A stretch of DNA of 64,000 nt, from the NCBI GenBank assembly GCA_001600095.1, contig BCIX01000001.1, positions 372,001-436,000 on the forward strand, in the 5' to 3' direction. Source of the DNA: Bullera alba. Its lineage: Eukaryota; Basidiomycota; Tremellomycetes; Tremellales; Bulleraceae. The first letter of the stretch is position 1. Every line of letters begins with the position of its first letter. Under the pieces are notes generated by a model that searched no databases, was not told the origin of the DNA, and was given only the letters and a program-made list of their open reading frames with translations. Both the position numbers and the translations under genes were made by a program. This document shows positions 33,652 through 46,725 of this stretch, piece by piece.

Positions 33652-34356
33652 ACGAGGTCAGGAGATCGACCTGGACCCACCTGGGCCGACTCTGCCCATC
33701 CGCCAGAGGAAGCGGTGATGCGACCGCCAGCATGTGCCCCTTGCGAGCCCTTGAGCAGCCTTTGGCGGTATGGGCCTGTATGGGCTCGTTGTTTTAGGTT
33801 GTGTCAAGACAAGTTGAAACGCTTGTTCCTGTGAATCATTGCTCCGCTTCCTCGCACTTTGCGCCGATCTGTCCGGCGCCACCATCTTTTTGGCCTGCTT
33901 GTTCATTTCACCCGTCCCGTCCATTGGATGCGAGTGAGGAGCTGACCAAGGATCTGCAGCACAAGAGGCAGCACCGCTCGCGGCCGGAGCAGCTTCTCCG
34001 AGCTACGCTGTCACTTGGAATTGCCGATTAGGCACCGAGGAACAGCAGGCAAACGTTCGCGTCGAAGGGAAAAGTGAGACAAGTTTTCGTAAGAGCGGAC
34101 AACAACAACAACAATCGGCAATCGACGTCGTTGCGAAGACACGAACACGTCCACATCTTAGTATCGTCTCATCTTGGTCCGCCTTGTACATCTTGGGTCT
34201 TGGTCATCGTCTGCGTCTCGTTCCCATCCACCACCCACACTCGTTTCAGGCCTCCACACGCTCTTTGACCCGGTCCTTTCCTGTGCGACTGCCTCTGCAG
34301 GCACCGACATACCCGTATAATCTTGACGATCTTACAAACCTGTTACTTTCATCAAC

Positions 34357-37300
34357 ATGCGGTTCTCTCTAGGCCTTTTGCTTTCGACTCTCACCACCCT
34401 CTCCCTGTCCACTGCCGCCCTCAGCGACCTCAAGGATGTCGAGCGGGTCACCAAGAGTTCATCGTACGTTCAGGCTTCGGAGCGATCACTGACTCGGCTC
34501 AGCACGGTCATTCCCGGTCGGTATATCGTCGAGTTCGACTCATCCGCCCATCTTACCTCGAGTCTGAGCAAGCGAGCTGCGACAGTACGTCTCGATCAGC
34601 CTGAATTACAGCTGACCCTCTCAGCCTCATGAGGCGGTCTACAACCAACTCAAAGCCCGGGGTCTTCTGTTCGACATCAACATGGAATTCGACTCGGACG
34701 TCTTCATCGGCGCTTCCATGACTTTTGGCGATGATGTGAGTCTCAGTGTCTGGCATATTCCTGACTCTCTCTAGGACATCTCCACACTTTCTTCTGCCGA
34801 AGGTGTTCTTGTGAGTGGTACTCCTCCCGATCTTGAGCTGATCAGTAGTCTATCTCCCCAGTCCACAGCCTCAGCATACCCGATCCGATCTCCCGGGACG
34901 ACGCGCAATGGCCCGCTCCGCAACAAGCTTCTACAACCGCGCCATCCGCACAGAAAGTCTCCCCGTCAGTCACCTGCACTGGCAAGGGCAAGAAGCAAAC
35001 CTGTACCACCGCGACCCCACAGCCCACCGGCCTCACCGGATTCTCTGTCCTGCCCCAGATCCAAGTTGACAAGGTCCACGCCTCGGGCAACAAGGGCAAA
35101 GGTATCAAGATCGGCATCGTCGATGGAGGTGTCGACTACTACCGACCAGCTCTGGGTGGCTGCTTTGGTCAAGGATGCAAAGTTGCCGGCGGGTACGACT
35201 TTGTCGGAGACCTATACGACGGAGGTGCCAACCTACCGATTCCGGACAGTGACCCCCTCGACCAGTGCTACTCTCACGGAACCATCGCCGCGGGTATCAT
35301 TGGCGCCAACGACAACGAGTACAATGTCACTGGTGTAGCTCCCGAGGCCAATCTCTACATCTACCGAGTCTTTGGCTGCAACGGTGCCTCGTCCGATGAC
35401 CTCGTCATCCAGGGTATGCAGCGGGCCTATAAGGAGAACATGGATGTGATCAGTGTCAGTGTTGGCTCGGTCAAAGGATGGACGACCGGCGCCATGAGCG
35501 TTGTTGCAAGCCGGATCGTCAACAAGGGTGTCACCGTCTCCGTCTCTGCCGGAAACCAAGGACAAGTTGGAGCGTTCTACTCGTACAACCCGGCATCCGG
35601 TCTCGGTGTTCTCAACGTTGGCGCTAGTGATAGCAATGCGTACCCCGCTCAGCTCGCCGCCGTCTCCACTGGCTACGGCCCCATTGCATACTACAACTTC
35701 CAACCCTTCACCATGTCGCCAACGCCGCTCACGCCCGGTGCGCAGTACCCCATCACCGCCTACACCACCGATCCGAACGTTGCCGCCGACGGCTGTCTTG
35801 CCTCCAACGGCGCGGTCGACGTTGCTGGCAAGATTGTCATTATCCGACGAGGAGGCTGCTCACTGTCCGACAAGGCGCGATACGCCTTCCTCGCCGGTGC
35901 CATCGGTGTGCTAGTTGTCAACACTGACGGCGCGCTGCCAATCTACCAGCTCTTCCCAAAGATCAACTTTGGTCTGATCAACTTTGCCGATGGCAACTAT
36001 CTCCTCAACCAGCTTGCCAGCGGTGCTTCGCCCACTCTGAGCTTTGACTTTGCCCCGATCGCTATCCCCAACACGGATAGCGGTAACACCACCTCGTACT
36101 TCTCCGAGATTGGTCCAACCAACGACCTCTATATGGCCCCTTCGATCATCGCCCCCGGATCCAACATTCTCAGTCTGCTGCCCTACAAGCCCGAGGCCAA
36201 CTTTTACGGATGGTCAATCACCGATGGAACCTCGTGGTCTTCTGCCTACGGTGCCGGTGCTGCCGCCCTCTACCTCAAAGCCAAGGGTACGCAATGGACG
36301 AGCCCTAAGCAGATCAAGGAGGCATTCGAAGCTTCTGCTCAATACCTCCCAACTTCCAGGACAGATAACACCCCGCTTACCGTTGCTCAACAAGGCAGTG
36401 GTCAGCTCCAGGTCTTTGACGCGATCAACAGGGAGCTCGTAGTCTCGCCGACCGAGCTCTTGTTGAATGACACGGCCAACTTTGCTTCGACGCAATACAT
36501 CACCTTGACCAACAAGGGCAGGAAGCTCACCACCTACAAGCTCAGCCACGTCGCCGCCGGCACTGCTCTCCACTTTGAACAAGGTTCCATTCAGCCCGCT
36601 TCCCAGCCAGTGCCGCAAGCTGCCAACGCCGCCTCGGTCCAGATCCTCGGCTCCACCGTCGTTCTCTGGCCTGGAGCGAGTACCGTTGTCCGAGTCAAGT
36701 TTTCCCCGCCAAGAGGTCTCGACGCCAAGCAGTTCCCTATCTACTCCGGATGGATCAAGATCACCGGCGGCAACACCAACACCCAGATCCCCTACCTCGG
36801 AGTCGCTGCGAGCATGAAGGACATGCCGATTCTCGACACGACCGACTTTGCGTTCGGTTTCCAGACACCAGTCATCATCGCTCCGAACCAAGCTGTGCAG
36901 AATGGTCCGGCGACCTACAGTCTGAGCGGAAACGATTACCCCACGGTCATGTATAGACAAGCCGCGGGCACCCCCTCCTTAGTGATCGACCTCGTCGACG
37001 CCAATGCCAACCTCGGCATCACGCCAAACTACAACACTAAGCGAGACGCCTCTGACCGGTTCTCTCTCGAGCCACGACGAGGACAATCGATGAACGAACA
37101 GACCAGCCGACCGTCACCCTTCCTCCAGCTGTGGTGTCTGATTGTCAATGACCGAGATCCTAAATGCAAGGACAGCGACAAGAACAACACGTACAAAAAG
37201 GTACCGATCGTCGGCACCGTCTCCGTCGCGAGCTACGTTCCCCGAAACACCAACAATGCTGATGGTCAGGGTGGTGTTCAGAACACTGTCGCGTTGAACA

Positions 37301-37443
37301 ACAACGGACAGTTTAGCAACGGAACTGCGATCCCCAATGGCCAGTACAAGCTCCTCCTTCGGACTCTCAAGATCACCGGAGATCCAAAGAAGCAGAGCGA
37401 CTACGAGACTTGGCTCTCTCAGCCATTCACCGTAGCTAGGTGA
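34357..37443 (+). CDS. Secreted subtilisin-like serine protease (Vpr-like, with PA domain)
   Basis: A large S8 protease, secreted or wall-bound. It starts with a signal peptide (MRFSLGLLLSTLTTLSLSTA), then an inhibitor I9-type propeptide (STVIPGRYIVEFDSSAHL, PHEAVYNQLKARGLLF). The catalytic Asp is in KIGIVDGGVDYY, the His in QCYSHGTIAAGIIG, the oxyanion Asn in TVSVSAGNQG, and the Ser in DGTSWSSAYGAGAAA. A protease-associated domain is inserted between His and Ser (GKIVIIRRGGCSLSDKARYA). A C-terminal Fn3-like region of about 400 residues follows. The triad is complete, but the residues around each member differ from the usual DTG, HGTHVAG and GTSMAAP. Three introns lie in the propeptide part; the third can be read as 34811-34848 (38 nt), which gives VLSISPVHSL and the correct frame. 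Confidence 0.9.
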
Positions 37444-38140
37444 ATGTGATGTTGGTGCTATTATCTATAAGGATAATCTACACCTTTGGGTGATTGGGAT
37501 ATTGGGGTACTTTAGGACAATCTAGATCAAAATGCATAATGGACAATCTATACAATTCGCGATTTCTATTTGTACCCTCAGTGTTACTGTCAAACAGGCC
37601 GACACTCGACATTGTCCTTTCAGCACGGTGGCTGGGACGGTCCGAGCTTGACTCTATTGTGTTGGCAACTCTCATCACTGGGCAATGTCCTGCTGCTACA
37701 TCAATCTCCCGTCGCGGTTCTTCTCGTCGACCTCTCCCATTCCCTGCTTGAATCGATCCTATATTGAGGTCTCCTGATGCCGGTGACCTAAGACGGGGTT
37801 TCAGTGATTTAAGTGTGCCAGGTCGATGGCGGGGATAGCGATACGCCTTGCATGCTGGCGCGATACCGAGAGTGGAGAGAGAGAAGAGTGAAGTAAAGAG
37901 GAGAGAAGTGCTCAACGCGAAATCAAGACGAGGCCATCTCAAAGTTTTTGGCTCGCAGGGCTAAGTGATAAATGCCACGGAATACGAGAAGACGGAAGTA
38001 TTTCGATCAAAGCACTCCCCGGCTTGAGCCCTCCACTCTGCACGCCCACCTCAGAATTTTCGGACCTCTACCATGGGCCGAGCACTCATAGAGGTATCTA
38101 CAGCAGTACACTCCGCACCACACAGAGACCAGCTGGCAAG
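37444..38140. promoter_or_regulatory. Intergenic region between subtilase and ESF1
   Basis: About 700 bp on the plus strand between two plus-strand genes. The first part is A/T-richer and likely the subtilase 3' UTR. A purine run (GAGAGTGGAGAGAGAGAAGA) near 37870 lies in the ESF1 upstream region. No coding frame is supported. Confidence 0.4.
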
Positions 38141-40739
38141 ATGGCACCCGACGCTAGGTTCGCACGTCTCCAAACTGATCCGCGATTCCGAAGAGCCAAG
38201 CAGAAGAACCTCAAAGTCGAGATCGACGACCGGTTCAAGGACGTACTTCAGAGCGAGGAATTCGGCGGAAAGGGCAAGGGCACAGGCAAGGGAGCCGGTG
38301 AGCAGCCCCATACACTCGAGGTCATGCATGGAGGGGAGAATCTGACGACTGCGTAGTGGACAAACGAGGAAGACCGCTAGCTGCGTCTCACCACGCAGAT
38401 CAGCTGAAACACTTTTATCGGCTGAGATCGCCCTCTCCCTCTGGAGAAGGCTCGGGCGAGAAGACCTTTGTGGACTATGCTCGAGGAGAAGGCGCTCTGT
38501 CGTCTTCAGGATCGGAAGATGGCTCCGAGGACGAAGCAGAGTCGGATGTAGAAGAGGAAGAGCTGGAATTAGGGGGCAAGAAGAGCACCAGGCTGCCTCA
38601 CGAGGACGATTCGGACGATTCGGACTCGGAATCCGACGTCGACCACTTGGACGTCAATCTCTCAGAAGACGAGGCCGATCCGGAATCAGCCTTTCCCCCA
38701 GAGGTCGATGGAGATGAGGAGGAGGAAGAGGAAGAAGTGTATGCCGAGCCGACAAAGAGGATAGCAGCCGTCAATCTCGATTGGGACAACCTCCGTGCTG
38801 CCGACCTATACGCCGTGTTCAACTCGTTCCTCAAGCCCGACATCAAGAGAGGCGAAAGTTCGACATCTGGCGCGAGCGGCAAATTGCTCAATGTCAAAAT
38901 CTACCCTAGCGAGTTTGGCAAGACCCGCATGGCCAAGGAGGAGGCTGAGGGGCCAGGAGGTGGTTTGTTTGTTGGAAAGGCAGCATCGTCGACGAAGGGT
39001 AAAGGAAAGAAGAGAGAGGAGATCGTATTGCAACGCGATCTCAGTGATGAAGATACCGATGAGGAGGGTTCCGACGATGAGAGCAATATGGAAGATGAAG
39101 ACCTGGACGAGGATGAGCTGGATGAGGATGATCTGGACGAGGACGATCTAGACGAGGATGACGACGACGAGAGTGACAACGACATCGCCCCTCAGAAACG
39201 ACGTACCAAAATCCCTGGGGAGATTGACGGATTGGAGATCGTCTCGGACGTAGAGTCTGACGCTGGGTCTGAAGACATCAACATGGACCAATTGAGGCAG
39301 TATCAGTTGGAACGGCTCAGGTGGGTCATTTCATCGACGAATCTGAGCTGACGATATCAGGTACTATTACGCCGTGGCAACATTCTCCACCGTTGAGGCC
39401 GCGATGAAGGTTCTCGCAGAGTGCAACGGAACAGAATTCGAGCGGACAGCCAACATGTTCGACCTGACGTATGTCCCAGAGGAGATGGAGTTTGAAGAGG
39501 ACGAAGTCAAGTGAGTGCCAAGTGTCTAGCAGAGCTGACTTGATGCAGGGAAGAAGCCACCAAGGAACTCAAGGCGTACAAGGGCAACGACTTTGTCACC
39601 GACGTGAGTCCTCAAGCTCGCAACTCCGCTAATCTCTCTAGGCCCTGCGGCACTCCAAGGTCAAACTCACTTGGGACCAGGACGACCCGAACCGAGTCAA
39701 GCTCACGAGGCGAAATTTGACCAAAGAGGAGATCGAGGAGGAGGACTTCAAAGCCTTCTTGGCCTCTTCAGGAAGTGAATCGGAAGAAGAGGACTCGTCG
39801 GACAAGAAGAAGAAATCGAAAAAGGCAATCAAGGAGCGGACCGAGAAACTCCGCGCGATGCTGCTCAACGGCGGGGACGACGACGAGGACGTTGGCGATG
39901 TCTGGGGCAAGGCCGGTCTGTCCAATCTACCCGATATGAACGACAAAAAGGCCAAAAAGGCCGGCGGCACCGACATGGAGATCACCTTCAAGCCTGCTCT
40001 GAGCGGAGAAAAGGTCGCAGCGGATGAGGAGAATCTGACCACGTTGGAGAAGTACCAGCTGAGGATGAAGGAGAAGAAGTCGAGGAAGAAGGAGAAGATG
40101 GAGTTGAAGAAGGCTTCCAAGGCGAACGACGAGGATGACGCCAAGGTCGAGAAAACTAAGCCTGCAGAGGACGACTTTTTCGGGGACAGCGAATCCGACG
40201 ACGAGCTCGCCAAACCCACAAAGAATACCGCGCTAGTCGTTGAGACGGCCAACGACTCTGACGACGCCCCGGCACTCAACACCGTCGAGCACTTCTCCAT
40301 GAAGGACATCCTTAAAGCTGAAAAGGGCTCGAGCAAGAAGAAGCGAAAGAGGACGAAGAAGGGCAAGATGGCCGACGAGGAGAGGGAGGTTGAGCTCGGT
40401 CCTAGCGATTGGAAGATCAACGTCAAGGATGATCGATTCAAGGCGCTCCACGAAGAGCCCGAGTTTGCAATCGACCCTTCGAACCCACAGTGAGTCAAAC
40501 ATATGTAGCCCAAGCTGACAATTAGCTTCACCAAGACGAAAGCCATGCAGGATCTTCTTGCGGAGCGAGCCAGGATCAGGACGCAGAAGGGCAATCGAGC
40601 GCCCGTCGAGAACAAAAAGGTCGTCACCAGCGACCTCGGCGACGGCGGGCGGGAGAGAGATCTCGGGGCGTTGGTCGAGAGCGTCAAGAGGCGGATGGGA
40701 GATGGCGAGGGGAAGAAGAGAAAGCGATCGAGAAAGTGA
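38141..40739 (+). CDS. ESF1: ESF1, nucleolar pre-rRNA processing factor
   Basis: A nucleolar protein needed for 18S rRNA maturation in the small-subunit processome. The N-terminus (MAPDARFARLQTDPRFRRAK) and KVEIDDRFKDVLQSEEF match the family. After a 59-nt intron comes VDKRGRPL, then a long acidic region. The conserved middle AAVNLDWDNLRAADLYAVF and LLNVKIYPSEFGKTRM is followed by a Glu/Asp repeat block (about 39090-39180) and QYQLERLRYYYAVATF. Next are NGTEFERTANMFDLTYVP and SKVKLTWDQDDPNRVKL. The C-terminus has GPSDWKINVKDDRFKALHEE and DPSNPHFTKTKAMQDLL, then ends in a basic tail. These blocks occur in the family order. Five or so GT-AG introns interrupt it. It converges on SEC16, 68 bp away. 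Confidence 0.94.
39090..39180 (+). repeat. Asp/Glu-coding repeat within ESF1
   Basis: Repeated GAC-GAG-GAT-GA units (LDEDELDEDDLDEDDLDE pattern) encode an acidic run. Acidic tracts are common in nucleolar proteins; the DNA repeat makes the region prone to in-frame length change. Confidence 0.8.
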
Positions 40740-40807
40740 TTCTCGCCACTGTAACCAAATATCAAAGGCTGCATTAATGCTTGTACATGCATATCCGAAT
40801 CACTATG

Positions 40808-43800
40808 CTATGCTCCGGGCTGGAAGACGTCGACATACTTGTTCCTAGCGGGCTTCTTTGCCGCCGATGCGGGCCGTTTCGATGGTGGTCTTGACAGGAG
40901 ATCGTCGATTGAAGTTCCTGTAGCTGGACGACTGGGCGGTCTCGAAGGTGGACCTCCTGGCGGCGCTCCAGGTGGAGTGGACATACTTGGAGGACCGGAT
41001 TCTGGTGCCGACGACTTTGTCCGCTTGATACCGCCATTGGGCATCTCAGTGAAGCCTGATCCTGGCGGTGGGCCATTACGTCCGGTCTGCTGGGGCGTTG
41101 GACCTGGCGGTGCGTTGGCGGCGGGTCTAGGTGCCGGAGCGGGAGACGACGTCTTTGGCGGAGGCGGCGGTGTCGCTGGAGCCGAAGTCTCGCCCTTGGC
41201 CTAACAATCAGCTCTGAACACGAGATGCGACTCACCCCCTTGACCACCCAGCGACCGGCCTCTTTGTCAAACACCATGGATGACTCTTCGCCAAGTTTGG
41301 CGCGAATAGGTCCTGACCCTTCACCCTCCTTCTTGCCCCACCATCGTCCGATCCACGAGCCTTTCTGGTCGGCTGCATCTGTTCAGCAATGGTCCTCCAT
41401 GCTGGACTCACCCTTGTTCGCTTCCGGCTTGCTCTCCGTGACTGCCGGCGCTGCCTTTTCCGGGGCCTTGTCACCCTTGTCACCTGATGGCTCGACAGCA
41501 GGACGGGGCGTTCTTCCTCTTGACAAGGACGAGTTTCCAAAGCCCAGATCGTCATCATCTTCCTCGATCTTGTCTTGCTTCGAAGGCTGGTAGTCGCTCG
41601 GTCCCGAGTTTGTTGGTCGTCCGAACGTCATTGCTGCCATGGGGTTGAGCAGCTCGCCAACTTCGTCGTCGCGCGTCTCGCCATCTTGCCCCAGGCTTGG
41701 CTGCTCCCCTCCATAAGGCGAGGAAAGATCCTCTCGACCTCCACCACCCCATGAGGTCTGCATCAATGGCGAGTGACCAAGGGAGTTTGGCGAAGCGCCC
41801 AATTGACCATGGTTCGAAAAGTCCGCTACCGATGGCTGACGCGACAATGAACCAGATGCGGCTGGTGAGATCGTGCTAAAGTGCGAAAAGGGGCCCACAA
41901 TTCCGCCCGACGCGGAAGCATCTTTGCTAGTAGTGGGGATAGGTTTCGCCTTTGCGGGACCATCCTCCTCTCCAGCGATAAACTTGGTCAAGCGGCCCTC
42001 GAGCCAAGAGCCAATCTTGTCGAGACCTGGTTTGGCTTTACGGTTCCCACTTAGCAGTTTCGCTGGGTTGATCGATGGCGTGCCGGTAAGCCTTTCATTG
42101 AGATCCTCTAGACTGGCGGAAAGGGCAGGTGGCAGTACCGAGGGACCATTCTTGCCGACTTTTGAGACGGTCTCGATCGCAGCGCAGTACCTATGACATT
42201 AGCCCAGAAAACTTCTCATCACCTACTTTTTGGCCAAGTCCACATCCCCCAGTTCCGCCGCCAGCCAAGCTCGTTGCAGCTTGTAGGGCAGGAGCAGAGG
42301 TAGGATAGGGAAGGGCAGCTCTTGCCCTTTGGGGATTGGGATCAAGCTTCTGGCATACTCTGCAATCTCTGCAAAGACGATGGCGTCCTCGTCGCGTGGG
42401 TTCTGGACCAAAGTGATGGGCTTGTCGAACGATGTGGGTGTGATGTCCAAGAATGGCGAAGACGGAGACAGGATATGGCTACGTCATTAGCATGTACTGA
42501 CCTCTTCCAAACTCACCAAACATGGGCGGCATAGTGCAGACCAGAGGCTTGGAGCCTCGCTCCTAGTTCGCTCAAACACGCCACATCGCCGGGCTTTGCG
42601 TTGAAGACGACCGCGCTGATGACTTCCTTCCACTGATCATCTGCAGCCTCACCATCGACGTTGGCCGCGTCGACCAGATCGTCCACTAGCAGAGTCAGCT
42701 TGGACATCATCCATCAACACTCGACTCACCAGATGTTGCGGCACGACCCGAGAACAGACTGTACGAAGCCTTTAGTCCCGCCGCGCTACCCACCGCGCCA
42801 ATTTCCTCTTTCGCAAATTTGGCAACGGTCTCCGCCCACAGTTCTGGGTCTACCGAACTCGAAATGACCAGAGCATGTGCCCAGAGCTTGTTGCTGATTG
42901 CAAAGTTGGCCGCGTCTCGCTTTTGACCGTTCACCAGGAATTTTGACAGTTCTCCCAGCTGGCTCGGCGTTGCTTGAAGCGATTTCGACGGACCAGACCC
43001 GATTGACTGCACTCCAAGATTGATACCGGTTGTCAATTCGCTAGGACCGTTGAGAGCTGTTCTCACGGCCTCCTCGACGGCCGGAGAGCCGCTCAATTTT
43101 CCATCCCCAATGAGCATCGCGGACAACAACCGCACAAGCACGAGCTTGCCTTCTTCTTCCCTCCTAGCCCTACTTGCCGAGCTCTTGAGATACGGCAGAC
43201 CCTTCTCGATCTCCTCAGCTCGCGCTGTAAGATACTGCATCACAGCCTCGCGTTTCTTCTTCTCTCCAACGGCTCCCTTTGATGTCGCGAGGTCGAGGAT
43301 CGAGGGCCCGGGGAAGGTGTTCTCGTTTGACATCAGAGCGCTGGTCGAAGCCAAGTCTGAGACTGTCCTAATCCAAAGCTGACCTCGACCACTGGCATAC
43401 CCATACGATGGGGTCCGAGAATGGCCCAGTGAGTGCTCCTGCTCTGCGAGCGCCGGGAAAGCAGTGATCAAGACTCCTCCAAAGCCGAATACAGCCAGGG
43501 GAGCGTTTCTCGCAGCTAGCGTACACCTGCCGAGGGGGTCCTCGCTCACTGGCCTTTGTTCGAGAACCTGCTGAGGGGTGTATGTGCTGTCACTCGTCAT
43601 GGCTTGGAAGTAACTCGGCTCTTGAGGAGACGTGCCGAATTCGGATCCGTATGAGGACATCGCAGCCCCGGGGTGCAAATCAGGTGGGGCTAGCAGTGAT
43701 CGTGCACTGGGATCGTATGGTGATGGCTGATACGCACTGGGCTCGGGAGCGTAGGCATTGGAGGTCGTAGCCTGTGGCCCGGGCGCATAGGGAGACTGGC

Positions 43801-46411
43801 CGTAGGCTGATTGAATGTTGTCGCTATAGCTCATTTGTCGATGGACCTGGGGTTGCGGGGCGTAAGGATCCACGACGTTGTTGTCTGGTGATACGTGTCG
43901 CAGGCCAAGACCATAGCTCGGTTGATCTTGTCCATAATGCTCGCTTTGGCCTCTGTTGGCGGTGTCGACAGGCATGTATGGGCTGTAATCCTGAGCGCCA
44001 GAATGCTGTGTCGGGTAGGTCTCCCTCTCGGAGCTTGCTTCTCGATTCTCTCCATCGAAGTTTGTCGAGTGGCTGTATGGCTCATCGCCACCCTCGGGAT
44101 CACGCTCCTCCACCTCCACTGGCTTCACACCGTATGATGGCTCATAGTGATCATTCCTGCCATAGTCGTTACTTGACGAAGGGTACTGCTGAGTTTCGCC
44201 TCCCTCAGGGTCGTACTCTTCTGCATCGGTGGGAGCGTTCCACGAGTCTTGACGGGCTTGAGACTGCTGAATGGGTTCGCTTGCCCGATAAGACTCATTC
44301 GGACGATGCTCCGGCTGACTCTCTCGCGGGGACGACCACGATCCTCGAGATGGCGGTCGAGGCGAAATTTCAGGCCGAGAATCGAACATCGGCGACGCCT
44401 TGCGGGAAGACCGGGACGCTGCCCTTGGAGGCGGCTGGAACACCTCCGGAGCAGGCGAGATGGATAGAGTGGGCGGGGTGAATTGTGACACGGGCGGAAC
44501 GCTCGGTGGTCTTGTCTTGGCCGCGCTTTTGGGTCTCAGAGGGGGGTCGAACGCGTTGTATGTTTTGGCTCGGGGCAGGGTCTTTGGTGGACCAGGAGGT
44601 GGCATCTGCTTGACTGGTTCAGGTTCAGGCGCACGTTGGGACGGTGTGTAGTCCTGATACGAGGGATTCACCGGTGGTGTATATACCGGCATTGGGGGAG
44701 CTTGCATTGGTGGCGCGGCAAAGGCAGGAGCTGAAGGCGTCTTGGACCTCCGAGGTGGTCCTGCGGGCGGAGGTGCAGGTGGTGCCGGTTCTTGAGGAAG
44801 TTGAGCTGGCAATTGAGGCACTGGAGGCACGAATCCCGATACCAAAGGCGCCGCAGAGGCAGGTCGGACAAAGCTCTTTTGAGGCCGGAGGAATGGCGGA
44901 TCGTAGGCATTGGACGCGACTCGACTAGGTGGTTCGGGCCGTTTCGTGGCAGCAGCTATTGACGGTCCAGCTGATGGGGGTGAGGCGACGCCTAGTCCTG
45001 TGGAATACGCCTTTGCATATGGATCAGGAGCGGCCGAGTAGGCTCCGTATCCTGCAGCTACGGGTGCATACGGCGATGGAGCGGAGTACGCCGACGACGG
45101 GGCATATGGTGAAGGCGCTGCGCTGTAGGCTGCCTTCGACGAGCTTCCAGGGCTGTAGATCGACGACGACGCCGAGTACGAAGAGTTGTTGGTGGCGGAT
45201 TGAGGGGCGTACGGATCGTAAGCGTTTGCTGAGAACACTGGTTCTGCAGCAGGTTGAGGGGTACGACGTGCCGCGTTCTCAGACACAGGCACAGCAGCTT
45301 CCCGGCCTAGATCGAGTCAGCACTTTCTTATGAAAGAGACAGCTCGCGACTCACTCTGCGTAGCGGCGCTCTGACCAAACATGCTGATCCGTACTTGCTC
45401 TCTCTCCTCTTCCGTATACCATTGCCAATTGCCCTGATCATCATACCACCCCTGTGGCACCTCCTGCTCGGGGGACTCCTCGGCTTTCTGATCAACGACC
45501 TCGGCCTGCCCGTTGGCACCACTCAGATCGAAAGACTCTTCCATCGAGGTGTCCTCTAGCCAATCACTGGCATTGGAGAACAGACTCTGGACAGAGGTGT
45601 CTCCAGCGTCGTGAGCGGACCTTTGCCCTTCCAGTCGGGAGTTTTCGATCGACAGAGCCGGAACTGGCGATTGATCCGGTAGAGCCTTGTTGTGGAGTAT
45701 AGGCGTAGACTCGTCCTGTTCAGCTATTAGGTCGTCGAAGGGGGATGGATCGCTGGAATCGCCGACTAAAGTCGCGATGTCGGGCACTGGTGCGTCGTGA
45801 CTACCATTCACAGCGGTCGAGGTGTCGTCCGATGCGATGTCTGCTCCTTCGTCTCGAGCTTCGAACTCTGCGAGCAGATCGCTAAAGTCCTTGTCGTCCA
45901 CTATTTTCGTAGCGACTGGCTCTGGTGCTGGCTGAGATGGCGGCCCGGCTTCTGCTGCTCCGGCCAACAGCTCGCTGAAAGCATCCTCCTCTTCTGGCAC
46001 AAGGTCTGCGATTGGCGTGGCTTCTAGCTGTGCAGTGACTGAAGACTCCTCATCTGCCCTCTCTTCCGCTGGGGAAGAATCCTCCTCGATGATAGCTGGT
46101 TCTTCTATATCCTCATTCTGCTCCGGGTTCTGGCTCAGCCGTTGCGCTGACTGAGTCGCTGAAGCGTCCTCGTCCAGCTGAACCTCTTCTGCTTTGGGCG
46201 AATTCACTGAGTCTGTTTTGATTGGCACAGCAGGATCCTCCGGTGCAGGAGGCTGGACACTCTCTTCTTCAACATCTTCCGAAATCTCTATGGGCGCAGC
46301 GAGCTCTGGTGTCTCTTGAGATAGTTGAGCGAATGGATCCCCGTCCTCCTGATCGTCCGCTCCGAACAGCTGCTCCAATACCACCGGTTTATCGTCTTTC
46401 GTGTCGGTCAT
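40808..46411 (-). CDS. SEC16: SEC16, COPII coat assembly scaffold
   Basis: A large peripheral ER protein that organises ER exit sites and binds COPII subunits. About 1,750 residues. The N-terminus is acidic (KPVVLEQLFGADDQEDGDPF) and includes QGWYDDQGNWQWYTEEEREQ, a Sec16 signature. A long Pro/Ser/Tyr-rich region follows, with many YDPYAP-like units. The central conserved domain begins CTLAARNAPLAVFGFGG and IWIRTVSDLAS-like sequence, then QYLTARAEEIEKGLPYLKSS. The ACE1 helical part has KRDAANFAISNKLWAHALVI and ETVAKFAKEEIG. The C-terminus has WFGRW-type SH3-like contact sequence (GWWGKKEGEGSGPIRAKLGE region) and Pro-rich repeats, and ends NKYVDVFQPGA. About five introns lie near the two ends. 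It shares a 314-bp divergent promoter with the CSL gene. Confidence 0.92.
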
Positions 46412-46725
46412 TTCGATTTATCGTCAACATGAAGATACAGGGCAGACGTGAGATGTCGACCCGTGCTGTGTTGTCCTTGTCGTGACCGACTGTGGCTGGT
46501 GTGATCGGTGCTAATACCAGGCAGGCCTCTCTACATGATCATGACATCCACGTCCCGTCGATGGTGTAACCGGTCTAACCCCATCTTTATTTAGCCCCCC
46601 TTTTAACTCAATCTCGACTGTTGTTTTCCCAGGATCTCCCCCGACTCTCTTCCCCCTTCTCTCTTCCCCTCTTCTTCACCGTGGGATAGCACTACGTATA
46701 CTCCTCCAGAGGTCCAGCTTATACA
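46412..46725. promoter_or_regulatory. Divergent promoter, SEC16 / CSL factor
   Basis: A compact region of 314 bp. The CSL side is strongly pyrimidine-rich (CTCTTCCCCCTTCTCTCTTC near 46650), as in many fungal leaders. A small A/T-rich patch (TTTATTTAG) occurs near 46587. No coding frame is supported. Confidence 0.5.

Larger units (their letters stand above)
32475..34356. other. Long intergenic region before the subtilase gene
   Basis: About 1.9 kb, the largest gap in the window. Short open frames on both strands (for example 32662-32934 minus and 33016-33366 plus) show no family features or matching splice sites. It contains a 14-bp perfect palindrome with an ACGCGT core (32726-32739) and a 9-bp inverted repeat (33622-33651). 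The stretch from about 34080 is leader-like: a CAACAACAACAACAA run, then TC/CA-rich sequence up to ATG 34357. A noncoding RNA or a very small gene cannot be excluded. Confidence 0.45.

Noticed and set aside
32662..33834. Several small frames in the large intergenic gap
   Set aside because: None has a conserved motif, a good start context or flanking splice signals; their codon use looks random.
35233..36960. Long minus-strand frames opposite the subtilase
   Set aside because: They are mirror frames caused by the biased third codon positions of the strongly expressed plus-strand gene.
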